NCBI GenBank assembly: GCA_947307005.1 | Contig: CAMZHY010000047.1 | Coordinates: 1-13,312 of the forward strand | Direction of reading: 5' to 3' | DNA: 13,312 nt | Origin: an uncultured Planctomycetaceae bacterium | GTDB lineage: Bacteria > Planctomycetota > Planctomycetia > Pirellulales > Thermoguttaceae | Part shown: positions 13,191-13,312 of the stretch, in pieces | How the letters are laid out: each line of letters opens with the position of its first letter | Numbering within the stretch: position 1 is the stretch's first letter | The notes under the pieces: generated by a model | The model's input: the letters and a program-made list of their open reading frames with translations, nothing else | What the model was told of the DNA's origin: nothing | The model's database searches: none | Made by a program: the position numbers and the translations under genes

Positions 13191-13312
13191 ATGGCAAAGG
13201 GTAAATCCACCGAGAAGAACAAGCGCGACGAATCGGCGCCTCAGCCGAGAACATCGACGCGCAAAAAGCGAATTGAGTCTTCCCTCGCCTCTCCTATTGA
13301 AGAAAAGACTTC
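13191..13312 (+). CDS. Unidentified protein, N-terminal fragment (cut by the window edge)
   Basis: ATG 13191 has GGAGG five bases upstream (13181-13185), the clearest ribosome site near the right edge, and the frame stays open to the end of the window (40 codons). The visible part is hydrophilic and basic, with Lys/Arg clusters (MAKGKSTEKNKRDESAPQPR, then TRKKRIESS), low in complexity and probably disordered. Such basic tails occur on many nucleic-acid-binding or membrane-associated proteins, so the function cannot be told from this part. Confidence 0.65.
   Translation, partial: MAKGKSTEKNKRDESAPQPRTSTRKKRIESSLASPIEEKT

Overview
The window reads as chromosomal DNA of a Gram-negative-like bacterium, probably a planctomycete. 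That assignment is an inference from gene content: an McsB-type arginine kinase together with secreted and lipoprotein genes, an alternative GlmU-like protein of the kind seen in Bacteroidetes and Planctomycetes, small exported proteins with no recognised family, and a strong codon preference for GTC, GAC, GCG and CGC. I see no transposase, integrase, phage gene, CRISPR array, tRNA or rRNA. Most genes are housekeeping or transport genes with clear starts.

Layout, left half. At 1-144 is the 3' end of queC (7-deazaguanine synthesis), recognised by its C-terminal four-cysteine zinc site. It is followed closely by a small nitroreductase (177-704), a strong intrinsic terminator, and a bile acid:sodium symporter family protein (810-1739). 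Convergent to these is a GntP-family permease (1833-3224, minus). A possible 68-residue leader ORF precedes it, and its TATAAT promoter is spanned by a perfect 10-bp inverted repeat. Next on the minus strand come a lipoprotein (3710-4474), a terminator, and an HtrA-type serine protease with one PDZ domain (4661-5878).

Layout, right half. A 436-bp divergent intergenic region separates htrA from a plus-strand pair: a GlmU-like nucleotidyl/acyl transferase (6315-7580) and an McsB-like protein arginine kinase (7731-8789) with its own promoter and terminator. On the minus strand follow a small exported protein of unknown function (8920-9261) and a three-gene operon transcribed right to left: cdsA (phosphatidate cytidylyltransferase, 11603-12787), a double-GNAT protein (10624-11562) and a YhcC-like radical SAM protein (9614-10582). 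This operon is driven by a near-consensus promoter (TTGAAA-17-TATAAT). At the right edge a divergent consensus promoter (TTGTCC-17-TATAAT) leads into the first 40 codons of an unidentified basic protein (13191 to the window end).

Functionally the region mixes envelope and lipid synthesis (CdsA, GlmU-like), protein quality control (HtrA in the envelope, McsB in the cytoplasm), transport (BASS and GntP carriers) and tRNA modification (QueC). The most notable observations are that the McsB-like kinase has Ser165 (codon AGC) where the family has its catalytic Cys, and that CdsA carries a hydrophilic, Ala/Glu-rich putative coiled-coil insertion of about 90 residues between membrane segments.
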